A DNA stretch of 64,000 nucleotides, from positions 4,774,001-4,838,000 of the forward strand of contig JAVFKD010000016.1 in assembly GCA_036429605.1 (NCBI GenBank), given 5' to 3'. The stretch is from Cladobotryum mycophilum. Its lineage: Eukaryota > Ascomycota > Sordariomycetes > Hypocreales > Hypocreaceae. The position numbers and the translations under genes are program-made. Of this stretch, positions 45,801-58,031 are shown piece by piece. The notes beneath the pieces are model-generated. The model saw nothing but the letters and a program-made list of their open reading frames with translations. It was not told the DNA's origin and did no database searches. Each line of letters starts with the position of its first letter. Position 1 is the first letter of the stretch.

Positions 45801-48800
45801 GTAATGGTTTTCAGCCACATCCCTTTGCAGCATGAAGATTATCAATGTTGGCACTTCATGCTTCAGACCGACGTCGACAGGTTCGTCCCTTCCTTGTACA
45901 GTTAATCCCCGAAAGACTACGCTGCGTGTCGTAAGAATCTCCTCAACTCCAAAAACGGTGAGAAGTTTGAGCCCCTTCAATATGGCCTCTCTGTCCAGAT
46001 GATCTCTGCTTACCAGCCTATTGTGAAGTTAATAAGTTAATAAGTTAGTAAAAAAGCTGAGTATAACAAGGACGAATATTTTACCGGCTGAGATATCGCG
46101 CCTTTTTGCGCAGATCACTTGTAAATCGTTGCATATACATAGTATCCCCAACAGGCGAAAGCTTCTCTGTCGCAGCCGAAGACAACATACGGCTTTTTAA
46201 GCCTACCCGCAGAAGAAACGAATTGATTTTGTCAACTCTGTCACTATCCACAGCTAGAAGGTCTATCAGTCCCTCAAAACTTCGTTGCACTTGCTCGTTA
46301 TTGGCAATGTACCACTCCTCCAGTCCAGATGCCGCTCTGAGTTCAAAGGGCAAAGCAGAGTGGGGTGATCGAACTGGAAACATGAGGTAATCTTCAAACG
46401 GTATAGCATTCTTCTTTTGACTATTATCTGAAGTCAGAAACTCGTCGATTGTTGTTAGCAAGCGGTAGATTCGTTCTAGATCATCAGAGTTTGTTAGCCG
46501 TTGCGCCTCGTCTGCAAGGGTATCAATATTAGCCTGGGGAATCCCCAGACTTGTGCAAAACAGATGATTGTGCTCGGGATAGTGGCTAGAAAGTCTCTTT
46601 ATCCGGCTGAGACAACATGGCCCATCCCAGACGCAGACTTGCTTCTGTACCCAGGAGCCTTTCGTGTCTTCCGATGTCTCTGGTATGAATATGAGCTCCT
46701 GGTCAGCGAATAATTCCCTGTTCGATTATTAGCCATGGAGTTGCCTAGCTAGACGTTGATACTGACTGGATCGACTTGATTTCATTCATGTTGATATCCC
46801 CCTCTTGCATCCAATTCTGTATCTGGTCATAGATGCTACTAGCATGAGATTTTGTAGCATCGGAATCTGGAAGACGTAATTCCCTTAATTGAACGAGGCG
46901 AAGCAAGAGGGTCTTAATGTCCACTTTGATCATGACACCAAATGTTTTCAAGAAATCCCATTCCGGATCCTCGGGATTGGGTACTTGGAGGATGAAGTTT
47001 CCTTCAATTTTCTTTTGGTCGCTCTTCTTGTTGCAATTATTATGAACGAGTTGGCAAACATCACAACCTAGAATGCTAAAGCCCTTTTCTGGAAACCCAG
47101 AACAGAGCCTCTTGGCTGAGAATTCACATCTCATTAGGACTGCCTTTCGAGGCAAAAAGGTATGCCCAAGCTTGCCCGTGCTTCTACCATGGCAATCGAC
47201 TTCCAGTTCAGATATGGCGGACATTAAACTTACTGGGCACTCTTTATTGGGTCCTTTCATCCAAGCATTTGAGTAAGAAAGCCAGTTATCCCTCATTAGG
47301 GAAAGAAAATCGATAGAAGGCACAATCTTTGTGAGAAGGGAGAAATCGCCGTGCAAAGTGTGCTGGGGCGGCTCTCCTAGGGATTGGCTTAGGCGCGGGA
47401 TCTTTTCAATTGAGAAAGTATTCACGAGCCAGCTTCTCGCTGCATTACCCCGGAAAGTTTTAAAGTAGTCTTGATGAAGGAAGTGAACTTTAGATCTGTG
47501 TTTTCTAAAGATTCTGGTAGCAGAAGAGACCCACAACTCCTCGCCCACTCTAACGTCGATGTAAATGTCATTGCTCAGATGAACAGAGTTATCTTCACAA
47601 GCGAACCAGAGCTTCTTTCCAGAACAATCTAGTTTGGTGCTGTAGAGGACGAAAGCATGATAGACGAGATCGGATACAGATAAGGAATGAGCCTTGAAGC
47701 CGGAATTTTGGTGCTTATTGAGGACATATTCCGCCATTGTATATTTGTTGGCTTCAAGGACACCGAGGAGTTTGAGAAGTTTCACCCGATCAGGGCTATC
47801 CACAGCAGACGAATGAACTTCCATGATATGAAGTCCCGCTGGTTTACGCACTGAAGAATCGATTGGAAAGTAAATGGAGCCTGCATCTTTAGTAGCCCAA
47901 CGCCCATTGCTCAGTGGAATTATGGGCCACTTTTTGATAGCGGTTTCGTTGACTTCATTTTCCACGAATAGGTTCGAGAGCAAGCGTGCTAATATCGAAT
48001 GCCATGCTTGTGGCATATTGCGAAAGACCAGCGGGCGCTTTGCGATAAAGTTTCCCAACTGTAGTAGAAAATCAGCGGTCGACATGGTTGCCACGCCAAG
48101 GAGATCCAGTTCGTCATTGAAAGAAGATGGATATTTGTCAGAAAGGACATTGATTGGCTTAGTACCCTGGGGAAGCAACAGCGTCCTATCCTCATCTCGA
48201 AAATGTAAAGGCACTCTTATGAGCTTGCTTGGTTGCATGAAAACACCCTGTTGCGATTCTAAAATCTCATGTTCAGACAAAAGATGAAGGACTTTTTGAG
48301 CTATCTCCGCGAATGGGGTCTGATGATGCGACTTTCTTGGGAGATACTTTAGCCACAAGTACCGATTGTCCGATTCATTGAACTCTTTCACTGCTGCGAG
48401 AAAGGCCAATGGAATGCTATCCAAGAGGGTCCTATTCCAGGAGCAGTCGTCAATATCCTCTCGGTTGGCGACAAGAAGGAAATCTGCTTGGATCATACAC
48501 TAGGAGTGACGTTAGGATCAAATCCTGACGAAAAGGATCATCATCATGAGGAGGCTCACCTTGAATCCAACATTTCGAATGGGTAAGAACGCATATAAAA
48601 ACTGAGTTTCGGCTTGAACCATCTCCTTCTTTGACTCCTTGACTGGGAACCCTATCAGCACTTCGGACTGCTCGAATCCTTCTCGTCTTGAGTCGTGGGG
48701 AAGATTGTCCACCCTGTGACTAATAACCCAATATGTTGACTTGTTACCGCCATGGCTTATGTCTATCCTGTCAAGGTCGCCTTTTTTGACCTCAGGATAC

Positions 48801-49846
48801 CGTTTTAACCTTACGTCCCAGGAGGGCCTATACCACAGGGTATCTTTCCATGACCACCTCGAATTTCTGATCTGAATATGTATGTTTCGTAGCTGTCGAA
48901 GAAATAACAGTAGGGATGAGTCAATCGTCTTCAGCTCCTTGATGAGGTCAGAGCTATCGTATTCAGGGGCCAGCTCCAGGAGAATTGAGGTCATCCCAGG
49001 GAACCGATCCTGAGGAAAAGTCGACCAAATAGGCGCAAGCATTCCTAGAGGAGCACTCTTATCAAATTTGAAGAAATAGTAGCCAGAGTAAATGTACACC
49101 ACGTTCGCGACTTTGAAGACTGACTTGAAGCCAATACCTTTTTGACCAATGTGCTTGGTAGTGCCTGACAAATTTACCTTGGAGGTCTGACCTATTCGAC
49201 AGATTGCTTCGACATTTTTTCTAGTGAAGCCCAGTTCGTTGCTATCGATTCGAAGCATACCGTGTGACAAAGTGATGTTCATCGTAGGTATGACAGTGGG
49301 GCAGTACGAGTTGTCATCGATATTTTGAATGAGTTCTAGCAGAAAATGTGTGGGCTTTTGATACAGGTCATTGGCGAGACTAAAGGACCGTTAGTAGGCT
49401 GTTCTATGTTTACACCACATGGCACTCATGCAAACCTACATATTGAGGGCTTGAGTCAAGTCTTTGGATGGCCCATCAGTTGTATCCACCCCCTTCTCCT
49501 TTCTGATGCTAGATATGTGATCTCGAGCCTCAGCCTCCGACGTTGGTCTCTCTGGGCCAATTTCGTTGGTGTCAACTTCGTCACCTAGCGCTCCCAATGG
49601 GAGCTCTTTCGAATACGCATTCTGCGCGCTTTCGTCGGTCGATTTAACGTTGATGGTGTCACCATGACTCACATTGCCACTCGCGTGACGAGATCCGAAA
49701 AGACCACCAACAGCGCGTCTGAAGCCTGGCATTAGGACTATCGGGAGGCAAGAGATGGAGTGATTGAGTGAACCAAAGCAGACACAAAGATGCGAGAGGT
49801 GAAGAACAGATAAAGGCGGAATTGTTGCTCGGACCTCAGTCTGCAT
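42869..49846 (-). CDS. sacsin/NO VEIN-type Hsp90-like ATPase - DUF3883 - HET fusion protein
   Basis: Seven exons: 49846-49440, 49379-48560, 48499-46767, 46717-46085, 46017-45378, 45324-45034 and 44947-42869, 2,200 residues. All six introns (49-86 nt) are GT-AG and phase-consistent. The ATPase has the N-box ELIQNIDDNSY (E151, N155, D157, D158), NELGFTRKNV and GQKGIGFKSVF, then FKCMIQADFLLVANREDID as in sacsin/NOV repeats. DUF3883 (~1475-1560) is split by the last intron: YCIEVCVTETG, then VFIIARVYDI. The HET domain (~1590-1760) has YHSLSYVWG (1621-1629), LWVDAVCINQ (1669-1678) and WFARVWVIQE. HET domains trigger cell death in vegetative incompatibility; GHKL ATPases sense or remodel partners. 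The start could be Met at 49732. An NLR relic lies downstream. Confidence 0.88.
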
Positions 49847-50160
49847 CGTTCAGGTTGGGCTGAATCAGGCCACCGTTAACGGCTAGGTATGAGGCGTGAA
49901 ACATGACCAATGAAACAGACAACGCCAGGGGTATCGAGCGTAGATGGATGACTACATTTCACTATACCGCTTATGGATTCACTATCAATTTTCTTCTATC
50001 CAGATATTCACCAATGTTCCAAGGAAATTTCATCTATTTTGAGTGTCATGACTATGTGCAGACGTTCCCAACGACCACATAAAGATGTCCATCTGACGCC
50101 AACCAAATGCTCCTCCATATCACCATGTTTTTTTCCCGTAATGTCATCATTTTCCGATTC
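49847..50160. other. intergenic
   Basis: Upstream of the ATPase-HET gene and 3' of the methylcitrate synthase gene. No feature that I can support. Confidence 0.5.
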
Positions 50161-51718
50161 TTAATTGCCCTCAACCTGCTTCAGAAGACCCTCAAGGTTA
50201 ATGCTCTTGGGTCGCTCAATCGGCAAGCCCAGGGCACGGTCCCAGATAAGTTGAGCCAGAGGGCCCAGACCACGAGAGACACCAAAGGTGGCAGTATAGT
50301 AGAGGGTCTCATGGAAACCGTAGTGGTGGAAGAGGACACCGGAGCTGCTGTCGACGTTGGGGTAAGGGTTCTTAGTCTTGCCGTGCTTCTTGAGAACCTC
50401 GGGGGCAATGCGGCTGTTCTTCTCAACGAGCTGGAAGACGGGGTCGTTGGCAATCTTGGGGCGGGCAGCAGCAAAGTCCATGAGAGCTTCGAAACGAGGA
50501 TCAGGCTTGCGCAAGACAGCGTGGCCATAGCCGGGAACAACACGGCCGGAGTTGAGAGTGGACCAGAGGTAGTCGTGGACATCCTGCTCAGTGTAAGATG
50601 CGGGAATGGCGTCCTTCATCTGAATAATCCATCGCAAAACCTCTTGGGCGGCAAGGCTACGCATATGTCAGCAAGAGCTACCAATGTGGTCGAACTAGAT
50701 ACATACCCGTGGAGGGGACCAGCGAGACCCTGGAGACCAGCACTGTAAGAGAGGAAAGGATCGCTGAGAGCGCTGCCGACGAGATGAGTGGCGTGGGCAG
50801 AGACGTTACCACCTTCGTGGTCACCGTGGAGGGCGAGGTAGAGACGGAGAAGGTCCTGGAAGTCCTCATTCTCCTTTCCACCCTTGCCCAACATGGCAGC
50901 AAAATTGTAAGACCAATCTTGCTCCAAGTCGACCTCGGCAGGGAGAGCACCACCGCCACGGTAGGCATTCTGATAGATCTTGGCCGCAATGGTGGGCAAC
51001 TTGGCGAGCAGAGAAATGCAGTCGTCAAAGGTAGGCTCCCAGTAGTCGGCCTTGTTGAGACCCTTCTCATAGGCCTTGGCAAACTTGGACTCGTAGTTGA
51101 GAGCAGAGACGGCGATGGCAAACTGGGTCATGGGGTGCAGGTCCGTGGGGAAATTATCGAGCATCTTGTTGATGAAGGCAGGGAGCTGAGCCTTGGTGGC
51201 CAGCTCATGGGAGAACTGGCGGACCTGGTTGACAGAAGGAACCTGGCCAGTAAGAAGAAGCCAGAACATGGCCTCGGGGAGCATTTCGGTGCCAGACTTG
51301 CCCTTGGGAAGAACGCTCTGGCAGTCCTTGATGGTACGGCCGTGGAATCGGATACCCTCGTTGGCATCGAGGACAGATCCTTCCCAGACCATGGCCTTGA
51401 GACCACGCATGCCACCAATGGTGTTTTCGACCTTGACTTCACCAATGACCTTGCTGCCATGGGCCTTGACCTTTTTGAAGAGCTCTCGCTTGGCGGGGAT
51501 GACCTCCTTGAGGGTGGTCTTGAGATCGGGCTCAGCGGTAGAGTAGCATCGTGTAGCGTTGGCGAGGACGGCAGCGCGATTCAAGGGCTGGAGAAGAGCA
51601 GGCGTAAGTAAGTGATTATACGACCGTGAAATCGATAGGATCGAAATCAATGGATTCGAGATGGCCATACCTTGAGGGACCGCAAGGCCTGGGACGAGGT
51701 TCTCAGATTGAGAGCCAT
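50161..51718 (-). CDS. mcsA: mitochondrial 2-methylcitrate synthase (citrate synthase family)
   Basis: Exons 51718-51671 (16 codons), 51587-50707 and 50656-50161 encode 474 residues. Introns 51588-51670 (phase 0) and 50657-50706 (GTATGT, CTGAC branch, phase 2) close cleanly and rebuild GPLHGLAAQEVLRW. The N-terminus MALNLRTSSQALRSLK is a mitochondrial presequence. HGDHEGGNVSAH and RVVPGYGHAVLRKPDPR carry the catalytic His residues of citrate synthases. STAEPDLKTTLKEVIPAKRE and DWSYNFAAMLGKGGK resemble fungal McsA more than the housekeeping enzyme (from memory of the families). Role: propionyl-CoA plus oxaloacetate to 2-methylcitrate in the matrix. The divergent neighbour supports this. A citrate synthase cannot be fully excluded. 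Confidence 0.85.
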
Positions 51719-52520
51719 TGTGATGGTGTTTGGCGGGGTAGTTTAAGAAGGACGAAGCTACCTATGATATCATGTCAATTGACTTTCATCACACAATTGT
51801 AGCAGTGCTTACAAGGGAATCCGAACGTACCGACGATGTCTCAGATTCAGGGTCTGATGATTGAGGGAAGGGAGAGGAAAAAAGACAAAGACAAAAAGAT
51901 CAAGGCTGTAAATGCAAAACATGCATCCCAAATCTTTGGGCTCCGTCACCGCAGAGATACAGCCGAGGAAAGCCGGGACTGGGCGAGACCCCAGCTGCCC
52001 CGCATTAAACGATTGGCCAATTTGAGAGCTTCTGGCGGGGCTTCCATCGGCGCTCCAACATCGGTCATCGACAGGAGATTCGAGTCGGGCGAGAGCATGT
52101 TAGGATGGTACATGACTTATACGCAAAGATCAGGACTCTGCATTCTTCATATTCTGCTACGGATAGTATTCTTACCTTATATAAAACATTAAAATGATTC
52201 CTGGTCTTTTGATACTGGTTTAGGTGAACTTGATACTTTGGAAAAACGTCATTCCACAAGAACACATGTGCTCAAAGACAAGTACCTCTCTAACATTTAC
52301 CATCTCCCGCCACCAATTCTCACGTCACCCAAACTGGCTCCCGAACCGGAAATTCTTCAAGCTTCATCCTCGGGTCTGCGCCTCGCATTTATAATAGCCC
52401 TTTTCTTTCTCATTGTTTCTCCCGTTTTTTTTTTGGAACTTGGAGTTCCCTTAAAAGAAACATACTGCCCACACGGTCGTTGCTACCAACAAACCACTCT
52501 TTGCAGAACGCAGGCTCATC
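51719..52520. promoter_or_regulatory. shared divergent promoter of the 2-methylcitrate-cycle pair
   Basis: The 802 bp separate the two start codons. SYGGRG (CreA-type) hexamers occur at 51989-51994 (CCCCAG), 51998-52003 (CCCCGC) and 52035-52040 (GCGGGG), clustered within 52 bp. The motif is short, so carbon-catabolite control is only a hypothesis. A TTTATAATA element near 52388 could serve the right-hand gene. Confidence 0.4.
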
Positions 52521-54417
52521 ATGATGCAAAGGATAGCCACCAGAGCTCCCCAGCGAGTCTCTCTTCTCACGACAACTACAGCTGCTGTTCGACGATCGAC
52601 CCTGTCTTCACCTCGTCTTATTACCGTACGCGCCATTTCAACGACACCTCGAATGGCTTCAGCATCCAACTCTAGCCCCTTCTCCGCCGCCATCCCCGCT
52701 GCAGACTCGTTCCAGCTGCTCCCCGAGTCGCAAAAGGCTGGCGAAGCCGAGGATGCCCTCTACGATGCTCAGATCAAGGAAGTCGAAGCTTGGTGGGCGT
52801 CGCCTCGATATGACGGCATTCAGAGACCATACAGCGCTGCCGATGTGGCATCTAAGCGAGGATCGCAGCATTTCTCGTATCCAAGTTCTGTCATGGCAAC
52901 CAAGCTGTTCAACCTGATCCGCGAGCGCGAAGCCAAGGGCGAGCCCATACATACAAGTAAGCCAATCTGAAGCTCGTTCCAACTTATTTCTTGACCCCTC
53001 CAAGATGCTAACACTTATCGCAGTGGGAGCCATCGATCCCGTCCAGATGACCCAGCAAGCACCGCACCAAGAAGTCCTCTATATCTCCGGATGGGCATGC
53101 TCCTCTCTCCTGACATCCACCAACGAAGTTTCCCCCGATTTTGGCGACTACCCTTATAACACGGTTCCCAACCAAGTGCAGCGACTTGCCAAGGCCCAAT
53201 CCATGCACGATCGCAAACAGTGGGACGCTCGCCGCAAATTGACCCCAGAGCAACGGACCAAAACACCCTACATTGACTACCTCCGACCCATTATTGCCGA
53301 TGGTGATACTGGTCACGGTGGCCTTTCTGCTGTGCTCAAGCTAGCCAAGCTTTTTGCTGAGAATGGCGCCGCCGCAGTGCACTTTGAAGATCAGCTTCAC
53401 GGTGGTAAGAAATGCGGTCATCTCGCTGGCAAGGTGCTAGTACCAACAGGCGAGCACATCAACCGCCTCAATGCTGCGCGTTTCCAATGGGACGTCATGG
53501 GCTGTGAGAATCTGGTTATTGCTCGTACGGATTCCGAATCTGGCAAGCTTTTGTCTTCTGCCATTGATGTTCGCGACCATGAGTTCATCCTCGGTGTTTC
53601 AGACCCCTCCCTCGAGCCCCTCGCTGAGACCATCCAAGCCATGGAAGCCAAGGGCGCTTCGGGGGCTGAGATTGACGCATTCGAGGCGAATTGGGTCAAG
53701 GGTAGCAAACTCGTCACTTTTGACGAAGCTGCCGTGGCACACATGCAATCCGAAGGCGTGACTCAGGAAAAGATTGACCAGTACCTTTCCGCCACTGCCG
53801 CAGACCGCGACATGGGCATCACCCGACGACGCGCTTTGGCTGCGCACTACTCCAAAACTCCCGTCTACTTCAACTGGGATGTACCCCGCACTCGTGAAGG
53901 ATTTTACCATTTCAGAGCCGGTATGCCCGCGGCAACCAAACGTGCTCTGGCATTTGCCCCTTACGCCGATCTCTTGTGGGTTGAGACTGGCGACCCCAAC
54001 GTCGAAGTAGCTGCCAAGTTGGGCCGCACGGTGCGCTCTGTCTACCCCGGCAAGGGTCTCGTATACAACCTCTCGCCCTCATTCAACTGGATGGCTCACG
54101 GCTTTACGGATGAAACTCTCAAGTCGTTCATCTGGGATATTGCCAGGGAAGGCTTCGTGTTGCAACTGGTGTCTCTTGCTGGTCTGCATTCCAACGCAAC
54201 CATGACACACGAGTTGGCGCGAGATTTCAAGACGGACGGTATGAAGGCATACGTGGAGCTGGTTCAGCGACGAGAGAAGGAGCTCGGATGCGATGTGTTG
54301 ACGCATCAGAAGTGGAGTGGAGCGAGCTACATTGATGGCATTTTGGGAGCAATCCAGAGTGGAAGTTCTAGCAGTAAGAGCATGGGAGACGGGAACACAG
54401 AGGGGCAGTTTAACTAA
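52521..54417 (+). CDS. mclA: mitochondrial 2-methylisocitrate lyase (isocitrate lyase family)
   Basis: Exons 52521-52956 and 53024-54417 (intron 67 nt, GTAAGC...CTAAC...CGCAG, phase 1) encode 609 residues. Splicing recreates the HTMGA segment. The catalytic loop KKCGH is at about 274-278. A ~50-residue Arg/Ser/Thr-rich N-terminus without acidic residues is a mitochondrial presequence, which fits the methylisocitrate lyase branch rather than peroxisomal isocitrate lyase. PTGEHINRLNAARFQWDVMG also looks like that branch (memory-based). Role: cleaves 2-methylisocitrate to pyruvate and succinate, the last step of propionyl-CoA disposal. It is divergently paired with the methylcitrate synthase gene. 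Confidence 0.85.
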
Positions 54418-54739
54418 TCACCCGAGGGTGCGTAAATCGTAAATGAGATGAAAGAAAATGGGTGTATTTAGTATGGGTGATGATGATGCGCATTGGGCGG
54501 AGTTTGGAAAGGTTGTGCGTTTCATGTAGACATGAATCAAGTTTTGATCAATAGTCAAATGCATGCTTGAACAACAATCTAGTTTTCATTTCAAGTGCTT
54601 TTACATACTCTGTAGATGCTTTTCAGCCTGCTATCCTTGTAGATATTGACAATGACGCATAGCCACAAACACCAACCGAGATATGCGACACTGCGAGATC
54701 GCTGTTATCTAGTTCTTTTTATTTCGCACCTGAGCAAAT
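54418..54739. other. intergenic, convergent gene ends
   Basis: 3' flanks of the lyase (+) and dehydrogenase (-) genes. Nothing further seen. Confidence 0.5.
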
Positions 54740-55713
54740 TTACTCATCCAGAGATTGCTTCAAGGCGTTGTTGGTGGGTGCCGGAGCAGGAGGGCCTTCA
54801 GGGGTGACATAGGCCTTGGTCATACCACCATCAACCACAAAGTCGGTACCATTGACAAAGCTGGCATCGTCGCTGGCAAGGAAAACAACGGCATGGGCCT
54901 GCTCAATTGCCTCGCCGAATCGTCCGGTAGGGAAATGCACCTCTCGTCGCTGCCTCTTGGCCTTGTCATCGCCTAGCCAGTCCTGCAGGAGAGGGGTGTT
55001 CAATGGGGCAGGGCAGAGGTTGTTGAAGCGGAAGCCCTCACGGGCGTGCACAATGGCGAGTTCTCGGGTCATGGCGAGGACGGCGCCCTTGGATGCGGTG
55101 TAGGCGAGCTGAGGGGTAGCAGCACCGACGAGGGCAACGACGGAGGCGGTGTTGATGACGGAGCCCTTGGTCTTCTTGTTGCGGCGGAGGGCGAGGACGG
55201 CGTGCTTGCTGCCGAACCAGACACCCTTGACGTTGATGTTGTGAGTGAGATCCCAGATGGCTTCGGGGGTGTTGATGGCGTCGTCGTCCTGGGCGTGCAT
55301 GATGCCAGCATTGTTGAAGATGACGTCGAGGCCACCCCAAGCGTCGAGAGATTCGACCGCGGCTTGGACATCGGCCTCTTTGGAGACGTCGACTTTCTGT
55401 ATCATTGTTAGGGATGCAACGCTGTTTGGAGGTGGGGGTGAGAAATGGAACATACGCGGGTCTCGACACGGCCGGCAGACGGAACAAGCTGCTTCACCTT
55501 GGCGAGGGCCTTTTCGAGAGCTGGCTCAGAAATATCGGCCATGAGGACGTTGGCGCCCTCCTTGGCGAAGAGAATGGAGGTCTCAAGACCGATGCCGCTG
55601 TGAATTCTTAGTTTCACTGTCTTCAACGGGATGATGCACGATTGGAGTCGAGAGCCTTACCCAGCGGCACCGGTGATGATGGCATTCTTGCCAGCCAGAC
55701 GTCCAGAGCCCAT
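54740..55713 (-). CDS. short-chain dehydrogenase/reductase
   Basis: Exons 55713-55661, 55597-55456 and 55396-54740 encode 283 residues. Introns 55598-55660 (GTAAGG, phase 2) and 55397-55455 (GTATGT, phase 0) close the frame; the first intron cuts the cofactor motif. Features of a classical SDR: TGAAGGIG at 14-21 (NAD(P) binding), NNAG at 93-96, catalytic S150, Y164 and K168 (YTASK), and a FVVDGGMTKAYVTPEG C-terminus. The substrate is unknown. It is 0.7 kb from a terpene cyclase gene, divergently placed, so a role in terpenoid oxidation is possible. Confidence 0.9.
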
Positions 55714-56425
55714 TGCGAGTATTGCTTTACAGATTTGTTAAGAAATTGATGACAAGACTTCACTTGTTGTCTTTCAGACGTGAGATGATGAATGATTGTT
55801 CAAGGTGATGAGGGGTGAGTGAAGCTCAGGTTTCAAGGAGGGGGCATTGGACAAGAAGTGAGATAACAGATAACGAGGTGGGGGAGGGGCATCTCATTCT
55901 ATCCAATCAACCAACCACCCATAAGATGAACCGCGCTACTCTTAACGGCACTTTGTGAGCCAGTGAAAACTCTCTAGCAAATAGAAAGATAGATGCTACG
56001 GTCTGACTAAAATTAAGACAATTTCTTTAGCCGATGCTCGTCGAGGCTACGTTATTACAGGTTCTTTTTCAAGACACCCAACACCTAAGCTCTTTTAAAC
56101 CATAGCGTGGACACGTCAACATGGTAGACTACATATACTACATGGTATTATGTTTTAGCTACACATTTATCCCTATGACTCGTTGGGTTGTTCTTGTAAT
56201 ATTACTATCTGAAACCTAATATTTGGTCAGATGTGAAGAGCTATACTATCGTTTGTCTTTGTGTATTACGGTCAAAGTTCTCCTTTGTTACATATATATA
56301 TGCCTTAATTTGTGCTCTTGTTCAACAATCTCTATCTGCAAGAGCCTCTCAACAAAATCGGCAAAGACTCAGTCAGTATCTTCTCCAGCAAACGCCCATT
56401 TCAAACCCAAAAATATTTACATACC
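55714..56425. other. divergent intergenic region between dehydrogenase and terpene cyclase
   Basis: Contains a TATATATA-type element near 56290-56300, about 130 bp upstream of the terpene cyclase ATG. No other gene seen. Confidence 0.45.
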
Positions 56426-58031
56426 ATGTCTATTACTATCCCAAATGCTGCCGTGGACGAACTACTTGCCAAATGCGCTGGCACCCCAATAACTATTCCG
56501 TTCCTATTTGATCTTCGCCCTAAATGGCAACTCTACTCAAACCCTCACTTTGGCCAGAGAGTGGAAGACGTAATGGAGGAATGGCGCCGAAAGTAAGCTC
56601 ACTCCATTCACTATCCATCTGTCAAAAGCCCTTATGGACTTGGCTTATTGTACATTCTTAGATGGGTAACAAATCCGGCTCATTACACACGTAACAAGCA
56701 GGTGGGCACTGGCTATTTTACCAGTGTTGCATACCCAGAAGCACCAGAGCGAGAGCTCCAGACCTTAGGGAAGCTCATCACTTGGGTATTTCCCCCTGAG
56801 GAATCCGAAACAACTGGCCATGACTAACAAAAATATCTTATGCAGATTTTTGCTTGGGATGATCGTAAGTGGTCGCTATCCCAGGATTGCTTTCTATGGC
56901 TAATGTGTCCAAATAGTGGTTGATTTTGGCGAATTTGATAACAAGCATGAGGCCCGGCAGGCATTCTTGCACGAAACCATTGAGTTTATCCGAAAGGGAT
57001 TCTCCGACGAACCGATCATTGACGCCGCTTCTGTCCCTACGTCCCATATCATGTCAGGGTCAATCTATGAGATCTGTGTCGCATTCAATCGAGAGATCAA
57101 TTCAGGCAAGTGTTTACGCGAGAAATAATTTTCTTTTGTGGCATTTAAAATATGCACAGCCTCCTCAGTATTTGACCTGGCTGACCAGTTTAATAAGTAG
57201 TGGGTACCAAGAAAGCTCTTTGTACTTACTTATGTGAATATGTTACAGGCGTGATCAGACTCCAAAACGGGACTGACGAAGGAGAAATTTTGGATTTGGA
57301 CACCTATCTAGCGATCCGCATGGATAGCTCATGTGTATACCCTACCGTTGCTGTTATTGGGTATGTGAAACCTATCACCTCTGGCATTTCTAGACGCTGA
57401 CAAGAGAAGCTATGCTTGCCAGATCGAGTTTCCTGACTTGTTCTTTGACAATGTACTTGTGAAAGAGTACATGCGGCAAGTCAATATCATGATATCCATG
57501 TGGGTACTCGCCTTGGGGGTTGAATATGCTGTGATTATTAACAATTTTAATAGTGATAACGATGTTGCTTCTGCTCATGTTGAGATAGTAAGTTACATTC
57601 GAGGGGTACAAACCACGCAAGGCGTTCTAACATAAGCAGAAATGTACGCACGTTGACAATATGATACCAATCCTGATGCACCAAGGAGTGGGTGCTCAGG
57701 AGGCAGCTGATCACGCAGCCCAAGTTATCTACCAAAGTTACCTAGCCATTCAGAAGCTTGAGCCTCAGCTACTTGAACTTGCGGCGAAGCACAGCATTCA
57801 GCATGACGTTCAAACTTTTTTGAGTGCCGTCCAAAAATATTGCGTTGGCCTCGTCAGTTGGACGTCAGTATATCTTAGTACACTATAGACAAGGATTTAT
57901 CAAAGCTGACATTTTAGAATAGATACACAACAGAGAGATACTTTAAATACGATCCAAGCTGGGGAAGTGTAGGAATGGCTGTGGTTCTTGGTCAGCTTGG
58001 AAAGGGTAGCCCTGTTATGGGGGGGATCTGA
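56426..58031 (+). CDS. class I terpene cyclase, fungal
   Basis: Eight exons: 56426-56592, 56662-56785, 56846-56864, 56917-57105, 57249-57360, 57410-57587, 57640-57863 and 57923-58031, 373 residues, the usual size for a single-domain fungal cyclase. Metal-binding motif DDLVD (D102, D103, D106) is divided: exon 3 is only 19 nt and codes IFAWDD. The NSE motif is NDVASAHVE (N254, S258, E262); the RY pair is R343-Y344. Intron 4 fits a GC-AG pair (GCAAGT at 57106, acceptor CAG at 57248); a GT donor at 57110 with acceptor at 57258 also keeps frame but has a weak donor. The last acceptor was chosen at 57922 because it restores ERYFKYD. Product unknown, probably a sesquiterpene from FPP. Confidence 0.88.

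Noticed and set aside
50709..51611. 300-residue plus-strand ORF opposite methylcitrate synthase
   Set aside because: It lacks any motif and lies wholly within the exon of a well-supported gene; shadow of codon bias.
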